DNA from: Anodontia alba
Lineage: Eukaryota > Mollusca > Bivalvia > Lucinida > Lucinidae
Length of the DNA: 64,000 bases
Assembly (NCBI GenBank): GCA_964016985.1
Contig: OZ024828.1
Location: forward strand, 80,894,033 to 80,958,032
Direction: 5' to 3'
Shown: positions 36,465 through 47,345 of the stretch, in pieces
Numbering within the stretch: position 1 is the stretch's first letter
How the letters are laid out: the number at the start of each line of letters is the position of its first letter
Notes under the pieces: model-generated
Told to the model about the DNA's origin: nothing
What the model saw: the letters and a program-made list of their open reading frames with translations, nothing else
Database searches by the model: none
Program-made: the position numbers and the translations under genes

Positions 36465-36594
36465 CCCAGTAAGCATCCTACATAAATCTTTAGGTCAGAG
36501 GTCACCATATTGGTTACAACACGTTGTGCGTCCTAGTTTGTTTAGTGTCCCAGCAAGCATTTGACGGCCCGCTATAGATTTATGTAGAATGCTT
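36465..36594. mobile_element. CCCAGCTAGCATTCTAC MITE, rearranged copy
   Basis: Begins cccagtaagcatcctacata and ends gatttatgtagaatgct. The middle is replaced by aggtcagaggtcaccatatt, an inverse match to the tandem array at 35808-35830. Confidence 0.65.
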
Positions 36595-36749
36595 CAAATG
36601 TTTGCTGAAAAACAATGTGAGTAGCTTTTGCAAAGCAATGAGAAGTAAAGCAGCCAGCTCACTCTTTGCCAACGAGATGCTCACTGCCGAATAGGACGTA
36701 GCAAGCACATCATTATCATTTTGACAGCAATCAGGTCTAGTTGTTCAAA

Positions 36750-36970
36750 GCGTCGTTAGCTTAACGAGCTCGTTAAGGGTCATTTCTTTAACTGTTTTAG
36801 CAGATTAAATAAACAATATTCTGATTTTTTTGCTGAAAAAATGTGAGTAGCTTTTGCACTGCAAAAGCTACTCACATTTTTTTTCAGCAAAAAATTTCAG
36901 CATATTTGCGTATCACTCGATGTAAATTTTAACGAATAGTTAACTAATGACATCGTTAGATTTGAACAAC
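36750..36970. mobile_element. AGTTGTTCAAA-ended foldback element with perfect inner hairpin
   Basis: Outer tagttgttcaaagcgtcgtt and gttagatttgaacaactggg are inverse. The inner hairpin 36826-36893 has atgtgagtagcttttgca and its inverse. A one-arm copy of the hairpin lies at 36599-36634, and an outer-end fragment at about 52513-52573. Confidence 0.82.
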
Positions 36971-36974
36971 TGGG

Positions 36975-37100
36975 CCCATACTGGTCGCTAGGCGAGCAGC
37001 TACAAAGCCCCACAAAGAATAAAAATACTAGACCCGCCGCCTTAGCACGGTCAGTAATAAAACTGCCGGGAGTTTAATTCGATTTTACTGCACCAGAACT
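36975..37100 (-). repeat. Dispersed repeat, short fragment
   Basis: cgccttagcacggtcagtaa and gccgggagtttaattcga mark the same family on the reverse strand. Confidence 0.65.
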
Positions 37101-37230
37101 TCACCATAGGTTTAATTTTTGTCCACCATACAAGTTAAGCGTTTTGGGAATATTGTCATCTACGGTTTGCTGAACATATATTGTCTATCATTCATAATAT
37201 GCGTAACGGAGTTTCGTATCTCACTATTGT

Positions 37231-37528
37231 TGCCGGCCACGGTGGCTGAGCCAGATGCGCATCCAAATGGAGATCAAGAGGTCGCAGGTTCGATCCCCGC
37301 AGGGTCCGGCAATATTTTTTTGGTGGAGATTGATAATGAAATATTGTTATACGGTCATGCTCTCCCTTCCGTTTTTTTCAAGAAGGACAGGTTTTAGTTT
37401 CTTGCGAATGAATGTGCACAAGTACTGGTTGACCACTTAGAGGACTAAGCCTGCCCAGGAAAAAAGTATGGTTAGGTAAACTGGCCGCGCTCGACACGGG
37501 CAGTAAAACCTCAACACAAACAAAACTT
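37231..37528 (+). mobile_element. tRNA-derived SINE next to a gelsolin splice acceptor
   Basis: Same family in forward orientation. The head gccggccacggtggctgag carries an A-box-like segment, and ggttcgatcc near 37288 matches the B box. The tail is cctcaacacaaacaaaac. Target duplication actattgt lies at 37223-37230 and 37529-37536. Only 27 native intron bases remain between the element and the exon at 37556. Confidence 0.93.
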
Positions 37529-37555
37529 ACTATTGTATTACCTGTATTTTTGCAG

Positions 37556-37634
37556 TGTTTCTGATGCTTCCGGGAAGATCGAGTTCACTGATGTTAAAAC
37601 TGGCAACATTACGAAAGAAGATCTGGGCAGCGAC
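37556..37634 (+). CDS. Gelsolin-repeat exon
   Basis: Acceptor tttttgcag, donor gtaagt at 37635. One base completes a Cys codon, followed by 26 codons: VSDASGKIEFTDVKTGNITK, then EDLGSD. In gelsolin, severin and related actin-severing proteins this is the start of a repeat (S/D-ASG, then LxxxDL or DxxD). Phase 0 at the donor continues into DVFLFDS at 38908. A SINE with an 8-bp target-site duplication ends 27 bases before this exon (see finding). Confidence 0.92.
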
Positions 37635-37998
37635 GTAAGTAATTTGAGTTAAATTTTAATAACTTTTCCTGAAAGTTGCACATCCTACATGATCGATAAG
37701 TCAAATAGTTTACATACTCATTCCAGTCGTCTCTAATAGGCGACTTACTCCACATGTCAATCTAGTTGTCTCGGTATGTGGTCTACGAGTTTCACTTTCA
37801 GACGGCTAATAGTTGACGGAAATTATTTAAGTACATGTACTTGTATATTATATAAACGAAGTATTCTGCGTTAGTTAAACTTTTTTACCTGTGCTTTGCA
37901 ATGCCATTTTACTTTGGTTTACCTACAGTACAGTTTATATTTTCTTGTCTTTTGTGATCATTGAACGCATTCCGAGATTTGTTGAAAGTTTAAATGAG

Positions 37999-38275
37999 CA
38001 TTACGAAAACACGCCTATTCAAATATATTGAAAATTTTACTGCAAAAAGTGAAAATTTTCTGATAAAAATTCTGATATTTTTCATATTTCTGCTCAACAC
38101 ATAGATTGTGGGTACTCGTTAGAACCGCCTCGCCGAGGCGGTTCTAACGAGTACCCACAATCTATGTTTTTGAGCAGAAATCAGAAAAATAATTTATACC
38201 CCTGTAAACCCCAGTTTCACTATATAAATGTGGGGTTTAAGGGGGTCAAAATTATATAGGTATGTTTACGTGATG
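37999..38275 (+). mobile_element. Palindromic element copy 11, in a gelsolin intron
   Basis: Full-length copy with a perfect palindrome, between the gelsolin exons at 37634 and 38908. Its centre base is c, whereas other forward copies have g. Confidence 0.92.
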
Positions 38276-38907
38276 AGGGTCACTGATTAAGCCTAATTGA
38301 CTGAAACAGGATAGTCTGGTCCAGAAAAGAGGGACGCGTTAGGATGTTATTTCAGGTCTGTATGTGTTTTATTGCTCTCAAGGGTCAGTCCATTTAGAAT
38401 CTATTTGCCACACGCTTTAAATACCAGGACCCAAAAGAATGGACACCAAATATTTATTGCATTTAATTCCAAAAATATATTACCACTGTATAAATGAGTA
38501 GTGGACCGCTATGTTTCGTCATGCAAAGCACACGTGTGTCTTTTATCTGAGTACTTTGGGTGTTTTTCAAATAGCCGGAGCGTATTAGCTTTTGGAAAAT
38601 GATGTTGCTTCATAATTTCTTAGTTGTTCCACTGTAGATTTTTAAACCAACAAACTGCTTATAAACTGTACAAGCAGTCTGCTTCAGAATTAACACGTAC
38701 ATATCTCCCTGCTGTCGTCATCTCTGAATGTATTTGTCTGACAAAATTAAGGATACTGATTGGGTCTCAGTTGCAGAATATAGTTAATCTGGACTAAAAG
38801 ATGAAAATGATCTAATGTTTTATTTTTTGTGCGTGTATTCATTTTGCCAAAGATTACAACACATTTTAATTTATTTCATACATTGATATTTTGCACTTAA
38901 TTCGCAG

Positions 38908-39003
38908 GATGTGTTTCTGTTTGATTCGTGTGAACAGATCTTTGTATGGATTGGTCAGAATGCTTCGCCAGCAGAGAAGCGAAACGGAATGACATACGCT
39001 CAT
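38908..39003 (+). CDS. Gelsolin-repeat core exon
   Basis: Acceptor cttaattcgcag, donor gtaagt at 39004; 32 codons in phase 0. The peptide is DVFLFDSCEQIFVWIGQNAS, then PAEKRNGMTYAH. It matches the most conserved part of a gelsolin repeat (DVFILDxxxxIFVWxG.xAxxxEKxxAxxxA). Asp1 together with the preceding SD is in the region that forms a calcium-binding site in gelsolin repeats. It joins the final exon at 42716. Confidence 0.95.
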
Positions 39004-39839
39004 GTAAGTCTGGTCATTTTGGTTTATCAAAATATATGACATGATCTTTGGATGAATTTCAGTATCGGAATAAAGGTAAAATAGATAAATGATATTGCAT
39101 GCGTATTAAGTTACATGTCTGGAGATCTTTTTAAAACCGTTATACTGAGATGAGATGATCCAGATAAGATATACCGGTTTTGTGGAGAAATTCCAACAAT
39201 ATGTGTCTGAAGACCCGTGACTCATACCATTGTGATGTAAATAATGCAGGCTTAAAACGTGCTCCAGACGATTATCAATGAAGTCAGTGTACCGTATAAC
39301 TCGAGGGCTGTTCAATACTCTACCGAGATACATACTGCATGCCTTTTATAAGTATGTACGCTTTTGGATGTTAGTGCATATATTGACCAAAATGTTCTGA
39401 TGTAAGAACATGTTTTCTTAGTAGCTCATGCGCATTTGAAGCAGATCGCACAAAATTATTGCAATAGACTGTTGATTCTGCTTTCGGAAACCGAATTGAT
39501 AACAAAAGTCCAGCTTCATATGTTCCATCCAAAATGAATTCGAAGATAACTGATCTGTACCTTAAGATTTTTGATTGATTGACTGATTGATGGACTACTT
39601 GTTTGATTGATTGATTAATTGATTGACTGATTGATTGTTTGATTGATTGATTGTCATTTTGATTTGTTTTTATTTCCATTTCCTGAGCATGTTTCTTTCA
39701 GCTCAGGATAGTTATAAATATTTGGCATCCATGTCACGCGAAAATATATGTAAAAGTTTCTGAGCGTAGGCTTATATCCAAGACCGAAATTAGTGCAAGT
39801 AAAATTTACATGGCACGACATCGCAAAATCCCCAAGCTC

Positions 39840-40035
39840 CGTGCTAATGTTGCTAATGGCGTGGCAGACGGACGGGCGGAAGGATTTTGTTGCTCTCGTA
39901 CACCCTTACCACGAGGTGAATTGATATAGCAAGTTTGGTCAAAGTCTGTCCAGTGGTTTAGGAGGAGAGAGCGTGACGGACGGACGGACGGAGGCGTTCA
40001 CAATTTTTCCATCGCTAAAGCAATGGGATAGTTAT
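39840..40035 (-). repeat. CCGTCCGTC repeat, single inverse unit in a gelsolin intron
   Basis: gttgctctcgtacaccctta, cagtggtttaggaggagag, cggacggacggacgg, then cgctaaagcaatgggata; inverse of 24425-24590. Confidence 0.82.
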
Positions 40036-40291
40036 TTGTTACCGTTGATTGTATAAACAGGCAACACAGATCCTGGTAAGACGTTGCACAGGATGGCCTG
40101 AATATGCGTATTTTGATTGAAGACACCTCTGCTCTTGACGTGGCACATATCATTAAAATATGTAAAACAAATTGTATTATGTACATTCTGTTTTAACTAT
40201 AATGACATATCCTTATCCTCATGGTAACACAATGCTATGAGGATTACTGCTTATATTATATATGATACCTCCGCAAACTATTGGGTAGTAG

Positions 40292-40555
40292 CATTACGAA
40301 AACATGCCTATTCAAATATATTGAAAATTTCACTACCCAAAACAGAAAGTTTTTATATAAAAATTCTGATATTTTTCATATTTCTGCTCAAAACATAGAT
40401 TGTGGGTACTCGACGAGGCGGTTCTAACGAGTACCCACAATCTATGCTTTTGAGCAGAAATAAGAAAAATAATGTATACCATGTAAACCCCCAGTTTTAC
40501 TATATAAAACTGGGGTTTAATGGGGTCAAAATCATATAGGTATGTTTTCGTGGTG
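40292..40555 (+). mobile_element. Palindromic element copy 12, with arm deletion
   Basis: Forward copy in the last gelsolin intron. It shows the same 14-base arm deletion as copy 10 (gtactcgacgaggcgg). Confidence 0.9.
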
Positions 40556-40666
40556 GTAAGGGTCTGTTGTACTGTAGCAGGTAGGGGAAACGCGAGGGCA
40601 TGTTGGTATTTCTTCTTTTTTCTACATTGCCATTCGCGTTTTACCTTCTCTCTCTTTCTCTCGTTT

Positions 40667-41112
40667 ACTAGCTACAGGCTTTCAAGCGGGCCTTTTTTTT
40701 CCTACTTTTTCTTACTTTTATTTTTGAAAATACCCAACCATCTCTACTTTTTAGTCCGAAAACGTTTGAAGCGACCAAACATTATATTTTTTTCCTCTCG
40801 CTTCGCGCACTCTGAGTTTGTAAAAATCAGATCAACTTAATCTGAGCAGCCATAACGCAAAAGTTTATAAAATAGTTTTTACTTAAGTTTAACTCCTTAT
40901 TTGAACATTTTTTTTGTATTTCGTAAATACTGTACAGAGAAAACTTCGTTTACTTATGATATCTTCATCTAAGTTTGAAAATACTTAGGACGTACTTACT
41001 ATCCCTTCTTTTCATTATTGAAACTCCTACTGTTGCCCTACTTTTTCAAAATTTTGAATCAAACTTTATCCTTATTATTTCGATGAAGGGCACTTGAAAG
41101 CCTGTAGCTAGT
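40667..41112. repeat. Inverted 20-bp ends 446 bp apart
   Basis: actagctacaggctttcaag at 40667-40686 and its exact inverse at 41093-41112. Interior AT-rich, no frame. Possible MITE; no target duplication seen. Confidence 0.75.
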
Positions 41113-41639
41113 CTGTCCCTTTCATTCATTCTCTGGAAGACCACACAAAATGAAACACACGCCTTAAAGACATGGTGTTTAAATGACGCGACCAAAGAGT
41201 CCTCATATATATATATATATCGTTTATTTACTATTTTTTTCATCATTTGTACCTGTTTAAGCATGTTCAAATTCGCACTAAGTACGACGCATATAACACC
41301 TAAAGGTATTTTGTATCTAGTTAAGCAGTTCTGTACAGTATGCACATAAAAAGATCTCCGAATTCATATTTATCGACTCTCAATACTGCTTGACTGAACA
41401 ATAATGCGGGCTCTCAAGATAGTCTGTGTCTAAGCCAGAAAAATAAAAAATGATCATTTAATTGAAAGAAAATGTACAAATGGTAGAAAGCGAAGTTTGC
41501 GCTGGTCCTCCTGAACAACATTCTCGCTGGGCATTTTCGCAAAAATAACAAAGTTATTTTTGAAAATCAAGCGAGAAAATATAATAGAGTTTTGCTCTGA
41601 TTACTGTGTACTGTTTTGAGACAGGGCTGTTAAAGCAAT

Positions 41640-41924
41640 CATCACGAAAACATGCCTGTATAATTTTGAACCCCTTAAACCCCACTTTTATATAGTACAA
41701 CTGGGGTTTAGAGAGGTATACATTATTTTCTTATTTCTGCTCAAAAACATAGATTGTGGGTACTCGTTAGAACCGCCTCGGCGAGGCGGTTCTAACGAGT
41801 ATCCACAATCTATGTTTTGAGCAGAAATTTGAAAAAATATCAGAATCTTAATTTTTTATCTGAAAATTTTCAGTTTTTGGAGGTAAAATTTTCTATATAT
41901 TTGAATAGGCGTGTTTTCGTAATA
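41640..41924 (-). mobile_element. Palindromic element copy 13, in the last gelsolin intron
   Basis: Full-length copy in reverse orientation, about 1.1 kb from copy 12. The centre is ctcggcgag, opposite to most reverse copies. Confidence 0.92.
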
Positions 41925-42399
41925 TACTTTGTTCAACGTTTAAAATATAATTCAATTGTTTTGATATTCCTGTTATTTGGAAAATAAAATGTACAAGAAA
42001 GTTTCTTTGCCGTAACTGTTTTGACCACACAAAATATCGGATTATTATTGTTTAGGAGACAAACATAAACATTAGTGTTTGGATAGATCATGACAGACCC
42101 CATTACCAAGGAATGTCGAATGGCTTATCTTTAAAACTGATTTTTGTATCATAAAGATTGGTTTCTTTGCTACAATATCCTGATGAAAAACATATACAAG
42201 GTTTAGTGTCATGTAACAAAAGACAGAATGTCAACGGCACATTTCACAACAATGCTCAGAATATGCAGTCTTATCATGGCGACTGCTCTTCGCGTGTAGT
42301 CTACTTAATCGAGACTTCTTTCAGGCTACCAGGGAAGAGCCCGATCAGACTGTAAGAGTGCCCAAGGGCTCATTTGGTTAGCACGCACTACGTGTGTGG

Positions 42400-42675
42400 C
42401 AAGATGTCTTCTTTATTCATTTGAAGGCTATTTGTTTTATGTCTTTCCTTGTGTTAGTTCGTTCTTGTGTTTTTCAGTCCTTTTAGCATTGCGATTACCT
42501 CGCTTGGGGAAGAGAGAGCTAATCTTAGTGCTTTTCGTGCGTTTGTTCGATTTGCGCTTTTTTGGTTTTGTCTGCTTCCTCTTCCTCTTGTTGTCTGGGA
42601 AGGGCTGCGGTTTGTGATTATGGCACTCCCTGGACTTTTCTCTTACCTTTTTTCATTAGTTTTGTCGTTGTGAGT
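42400..42675 (+). repeat. Dispersed repeat fragment, copy 5, just upstream of the last gelsolin exon
   Basis: Forward copy of the right part: gcgattacctcgcttgggga, gtttgtgattatggcactcc. It ends about 40 bp before the exon at 42716. Its pyrimidine-rich strand lies in the intron end and could affect acceptor recognition. Confidence 0.82.
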
Positions 42676-42715
42676 CCTATAATATAATCTAATATTTGTT
42701 TTGTGTAATTTTCAG

Positions 42716-42811
42716 AATCATTGCATGAAGACCAACCGTCCATTTTTACCCATCCACGTCGTTAAGGAAGGACCGAACTATGCCACTCTGGACATTGCCT
42801 TGTCCGCTTAA
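42716..42811 (+). CDS. Gelsolin-family terminal exon with stop codon
   Basis: Acceptor gtgtaattttcag; 31 codons and TAA at 42809-42811. The peptide runs NHCMKTNRPFLPIHVVKEG, then PNYATLDIALSA. This is the end of a gelsolin repeat (RPxxxPIxxVxxGxE...F). The four visible exons give 114 residues: an acidic linker and one C-terminal repeat. The protein ends right after the repeat, with no headpiece, as in short gelsolin-like or severin-like proteins; how many repeats precede it cannot be told here. A dispersed repeat ends only about 40 bases upstream of the exon. Confidence 0.95.
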   Translation, partial: NHCMKTNRPFLPIHVVKEGPNYATLDIALSA

Positions 42812-42912
42812 ATATGGTTTCTGTGTGGCTACATAGCAACAGATGGCGATTTAGCAACAGGTGCCAGCTGCAGAGAAATGTGTACAATATGGACACTATT
42901 TGCATAAATAAA
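42812..42912 (+). other. 3' UTR and poly(A) signal of the gelsolin-family gene
   Basis: The canonical poly(A) signal aataaa lies at 42907-42912, 96 bases after the stop codon. The interval is free of recognisable repeats. A second set of aataaa-like motifs around 43236-43255 could serve as a distal site. Confidence 0.7.
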
Positions 42913-43903
42913 CATATACAAAGACAGCGAATGCATTTCTATTCGAATTCTATGGCCGTGCCTTATTAATTAACCTCCTAAATTAGATTAGTCTACATGT
43001 TAGTGCTTTGTGTGTCTAGCTATTTCAGTTTCATCATAAGTGAATGTCATTAATTTACATGTGAGTTGACATTATAGTATTCCATGAGTAAAGGACTTCT
43101 TTGGTTGAGAGTAATTCTCGGAAATATGAAGGAAACTACAGATTATATTTGTATTTGCTGCAATGGCAAAACTGTTTGCAAACAATAACAATCAGGCCTT
43201 GTAAAATATACTCTACCTGAAAAAAAGCATATTCATAAAATAAATAGATAAATAAATATTTCTTCGTCAGTTTGGTTGTCTTTGCTTGCTGGAATTGCTG
43301 GATGACTGAATTTACCATATGTACAGTTGGGATTCAGTTTGTTGTATGATCATATCCAAGTCAAGATTACAACAAATTTTCTTCTTCACTTATAGATTTA
43401 CAGTTTAGGTTACTTTGCATTCATCTGAGTGCAAACATTCTATCGATTTCTCTCGGTTTCTTTGGCTTGCAGCCTTCAGAAACGTTTTAAAAGAAAACAA
43501 ACAAGAAAAAAACAAACAAACAAAACAAACAAAAAACATGAACCACATACTTCAATCATTTTTCGCATTATTGAGTTTCATTTTATGCTGGATTATGACC
43601 TACATTCCCCTTTAAATACATAATCGTATTCACTTTTTATCATTTCTATTTCTTTAATATATATTTACTCACCTGTTAAAGTTCTATAATGTCAATATAT
43701 TTACTTGTTTTTTCTCCCAATATCATGTTCGAAAAGACTAATTTTGATAAGTGACAAAAAGGAAAGCCGGTTATTCATTAAACGTTCTAAAATTGTTTCG
43801 AGTGTACAAAGTATGAGTTTAGCCACAAGTGACTTCAGTTCTATAGCAATTATGCGAGCTAATCGGCTTCACTGTGTATTTAAGCAGTGCTTAACTACAT
43901 TTT

Positions 43904-43956
43904 GAAACAAACAAACTAAGCATATAAATCATTTATATGCTTAGTTTGTTTGTTTC
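43904..43956. repeat. Perfect 26-bp-arm palindrome
   Basis: gaaacaaacaaactaagcat continuing ataaat, one centre base, then the exact inverse. The arms show no mismatch. Confidence 0.95.
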
Positions 43957-44729
43957 TTATACATTTATATAGATATTTTATATTTATTTAACTTTCTGGA
44001 AAGCACGCATTCATCATTTTTACCTGTCTTGTCATATTGATATAAAGTGTGCCTTTTTCAGTTTTCTGTGACAATATTTATTTTTCATTTTGTTTATTAA
44101 ATTGCAATAAATAGTTAAATAAACAAATAAAATCATGAAACGTAGTTAATTTCTGTTACTTATATATATATATTTTAAATGTTTTTCGACTTACTATGAT
44201 AGCATTCATTTATTTAGTTCGTTTTAATAACTCTTAAATCGGTATGTACTGATATTGTCAACAGCAAATGTAACTATATTATGTATCTGGTCAAAGAGGA
44301 AACTGTCCAACTGCTGCTATAGGCAGGGTAATCATATAATACATTTCATGAAGTTTGTAACAAACTAAACAATCTTCTTAAACTTGTCTTCAGCTTCGTT
44401 TAAGTATACTTTATTGCACAAGGTTGTTTCAGTTTGACTTGATATTTGCATCAAAATTCTATGAGAAACCACTGGACGAGAACGAAACTGAAGTGGCCAA
44501 TCGACAAAATTCCATTAACATTATATAAAAGCAGTATGAGCTTACACAAAAAAAAACGCTTAGTCTAAAGTGTGCTAAGCGTAGACCAAGCTTTTTGTGA
44601 AAGCTAATACTTGGTTATAATAACGTTGAGCAGTTCGTGGAGTGAGATGACATTTTACTGTCAATCTTCAGTCAGCTTTAAAATTTATCATGTGCTAAGT
44701 GTAGACCAATTTTTTTTCGTGAAAGCTTA

Positions 44730-45055
44730 TACAGTCGACTCTCGTTGTCTCGAAGTTCAAAGGACTCTCTGAAACACTTCGAGATATCCGTACTGCGACA
44801 TATCAGATTTGTGGAACTGATAAAAACAATCGAACAACCACCTTTAACAGAATGAATATATAATTTGACTCCTAAGTTAGAGATATATTGAAAATATTGT
44901 GGAAAAGAGGAGAAATTAGGAACAATTTCTCCTCTTTTCCACAATACTTTGTCGCCTGTTGGTAGATCTCTGTGTTAAAACAGGGACCAGATTTTCACTT
45001 CAAGATAAGCGGTTGTTCGAGATAAGCGAGGTCGAGATAACGAGAATCGACTGTA
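44730..45055. mobile_element. Pogo-like MITE with exact TA target duplication
   Basis: Termini tacagtcgactctcgttgtc and gataacgagaatcgactgta. It interrupts the second copy of a short duplicated segment whose first copy (44569-44624) is the empty site, so its boundaries and the TA duplication are directly visible. Inside, near 44898-44947, is a 23-bp-arm palindrome (attgtggaaaagaggagaaa and its inverse). Confidence 0.92.
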
Positions 45056-45208
45056 CTTGGTTATAATAACATAATCCATGGGAAATACCATTGGGGAAGT
45101 CTTATACTTTTCATCAAATACTTCCTGAGCAATGTAGAACATTAAGATTTCCTACGCACATAGAAAGATTCGATTCCAAAATGTTTGTTACATATTTTTT
45201 CTATATCT

Positions 45209-45246
45209 ACGCGCGCGCGTGCGCGCATGACCGTGCGCGTGTGTGT
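45209..45246. repeat. Alternating CG/TG tract
   Basis: acgcgcgcgcgtgcgcgcat followed by gtgcgcgtgtgtg. Alternating purine-pyrimidine with many CpGs, a Z-DNA-prone composition rare in this AT-rich region. Confidence 0.9.
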
Positions 45247-46290
45247 AAAGTGTTCGGATTATAAGCCTATTCCTTTTTCCAGATCGCATTTCACATTGCA
45301 AAAGATGTAATTCTTTACAGAATGTAATGCTACACTGCGAGTCTGACTTACAGCCCCACAACACAAGCAGGGAATCTTACATGACTGTTAATACAAAATA
45401 GAAAGTTACACAGAGCCCCTGTGTGACTAATGATTAATTTTGTTTTCTTAACTTGTTGCGGAATTTAGGACAGAAGCCCAAACGCACAGATGTAAACCTA
45501 TATCTTATGTTTTCAAACTTGGACCATAGATACATTCATGACTGCTTTCAAAACATGCTTGAAACATGCCAAATGCAACGAGGGCAACAACAATAAGACA
45601 GTTTAGTTGAAGTACTTTTAATCGTAGTTATGTCATAACCACTGTATGTCAGATGAATAAGTATAGTTTTCCTACAGAAGGTTTAGCAGATAAATTCGTA
45701 TATATTCCAACGTTTTGACTTTTGGTTTTCATATCGCCATCTGTGTAGATAGTAATGTTACCCGATTTCGGGTATGCTCTCTAAACGGAACACCATGGAA
45801 TATTTAATGTAACCATCAAATCGATATATATTCAAATTAACCATCGGGATTTAGTGGAACAAACTGAACTTTGGTATCATCGTAAGGCTCTTCTTGGATA
45901 TCTTATATACAATTTTAGTGTGACTATCTAATCATCAGTGTCCATATGTTATCTTTAGCTATTTTCTATTGATCACATGTTGTTATGCCCTACAATGCCT
46001 GGATTAAATTCTGTCTTCAAGTAAGGGACGAATATGTTTGACTCGTGTGCATGGCTAAAATTTATTGTCTTAACATCATGTGATTGTCTCAATAGATATT
46101 AACAAAGAATGGACAACCGTAATAGTATCACATCACAAAACAATAGTGTTAATCAACAGGAAGCGGCATTAGTCGCAGAAATTTTCCTAAACTGTTCGGG
46201 TTAAGGGACTTGATTGCACAAAATTTAGTTATTGACAAAACTGTGTTCACTGGCCAGCTTGCATATAACGATTATATAACGTCGGATAAA
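45247..46290. other. No gene seen between the convergent genes
   Basis: AT-rich; no repeat or frame worth naming. Confidence 0.65.
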
Positions 46291-46322
46291 CGTCGATGCA
46301 ATGTAATGACATTGCATCGACG
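46291..46322. repeat. Palindrome, 14-bp arms
   Basis: cgtcgatgcaatgt, aatg loop, acattgcatcgacg. It lies 285 bp from the related GACGTTTATAC element and may be its solo core. Confidence 0.85.
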
Positions 46323-46606
46323 TATATGTTACATTGTATTAATTCCATTTGTTGGGTGGCTACAAAGTAACAAGGAAATAATAACACTTTTGTACCATTT
46401 TCACATCTGAATTACGTCATCACTAAGTGCCAAGTAAAATGTACGGCTAAAGGATTAGTGCAGTGTACACGCTATAAACAATTATAACAATTTTGTTAAT
46501 GGCTATTCCTTCTTTTACAAAAGGATTTCTAGACATACGCAAATATTGAAGTATTTACGAAACAGAACATAATGTGTTTTCGGCTTCGAAAATGCTACTT
46601 CCATCT

Positions 46607-46788
46607 CAGCAGGCACATGACGTTTATACAAAGTCCCATTAACGTCGAAGCCACGTCATTACATTGGATCGACGTTAAAGATACGTTTAAAGAACAGCAT
46701 GTTGTATCGATGTAACGCGACGTTATATAAACCTCATGACGTTGCACTGACGTTAATGCGGCGTTGTATAAACGCCATGTTCCAGCTC
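46607..46788. mobile_element. GACGTTTATAC foldback element
   Basis: Ends gcaggcacatgacgtttatac and gtataaacgccatgttccagc are inverse. The interior is dense in gacgtt/aacgtc steps. Non-coding. Confidence 0.75.
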
Positions 46789-47209
46789 AGATAATACTAC
46801 AGCCTATTACCTGAACTACCAACTTATACTTATACTAGTGCCTCAGCTTATTTTTGATTTATTCGAAAATGCTACGATGTGTTAGCAGTTTTGCCAAATA
46901 CACCATTGATAATTAATTGTCATTATTGCATAAAAAGCAGTGTCGCATGTTATTAACAGCCGTGCATTAACCGGCGGAAAGCCGTGTATTAACAATGCAA
47001 TTCACGCGCTGTTATCTCACGGCTACGCAACTTTCAATATGATCGTACCGGGGCCACAGATTTACTGCCATTACGAGGTGTGTACTGCCCGGTCCTAGAA
47101 CGAGCATAGTCCGTGGTAATTGCGTTCGCGAGACCTCGGTGAAAAGGCGAAACAAAATAGTGCAAGAAATAACGCGAAATGTAGCAAATGTTTTCGGTTT
47201 TTATACAAT

Positions 47210-47345
47210 AATAGCGATAGAATGTGGTTTTTCAATGCATTAACATTCGCCAGGTCCCTAGGGAGGTGTTGAAAACCGCAGCCTCCGGCCTCGGTTTTCA
47301 ACACCTCCCTCGGGACCTGGCGAATGCTAATGTATGAAACACCAT
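47210..47345. repeat. Palindrome with ~40-bp arms
   Basis: cattcgccaggtccctaggg, aggtgttgaaaaccg and their inverse around a 12-bp loop (47280-47292). Creates a spurious minus-strand frame. Confidence 0.85.
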
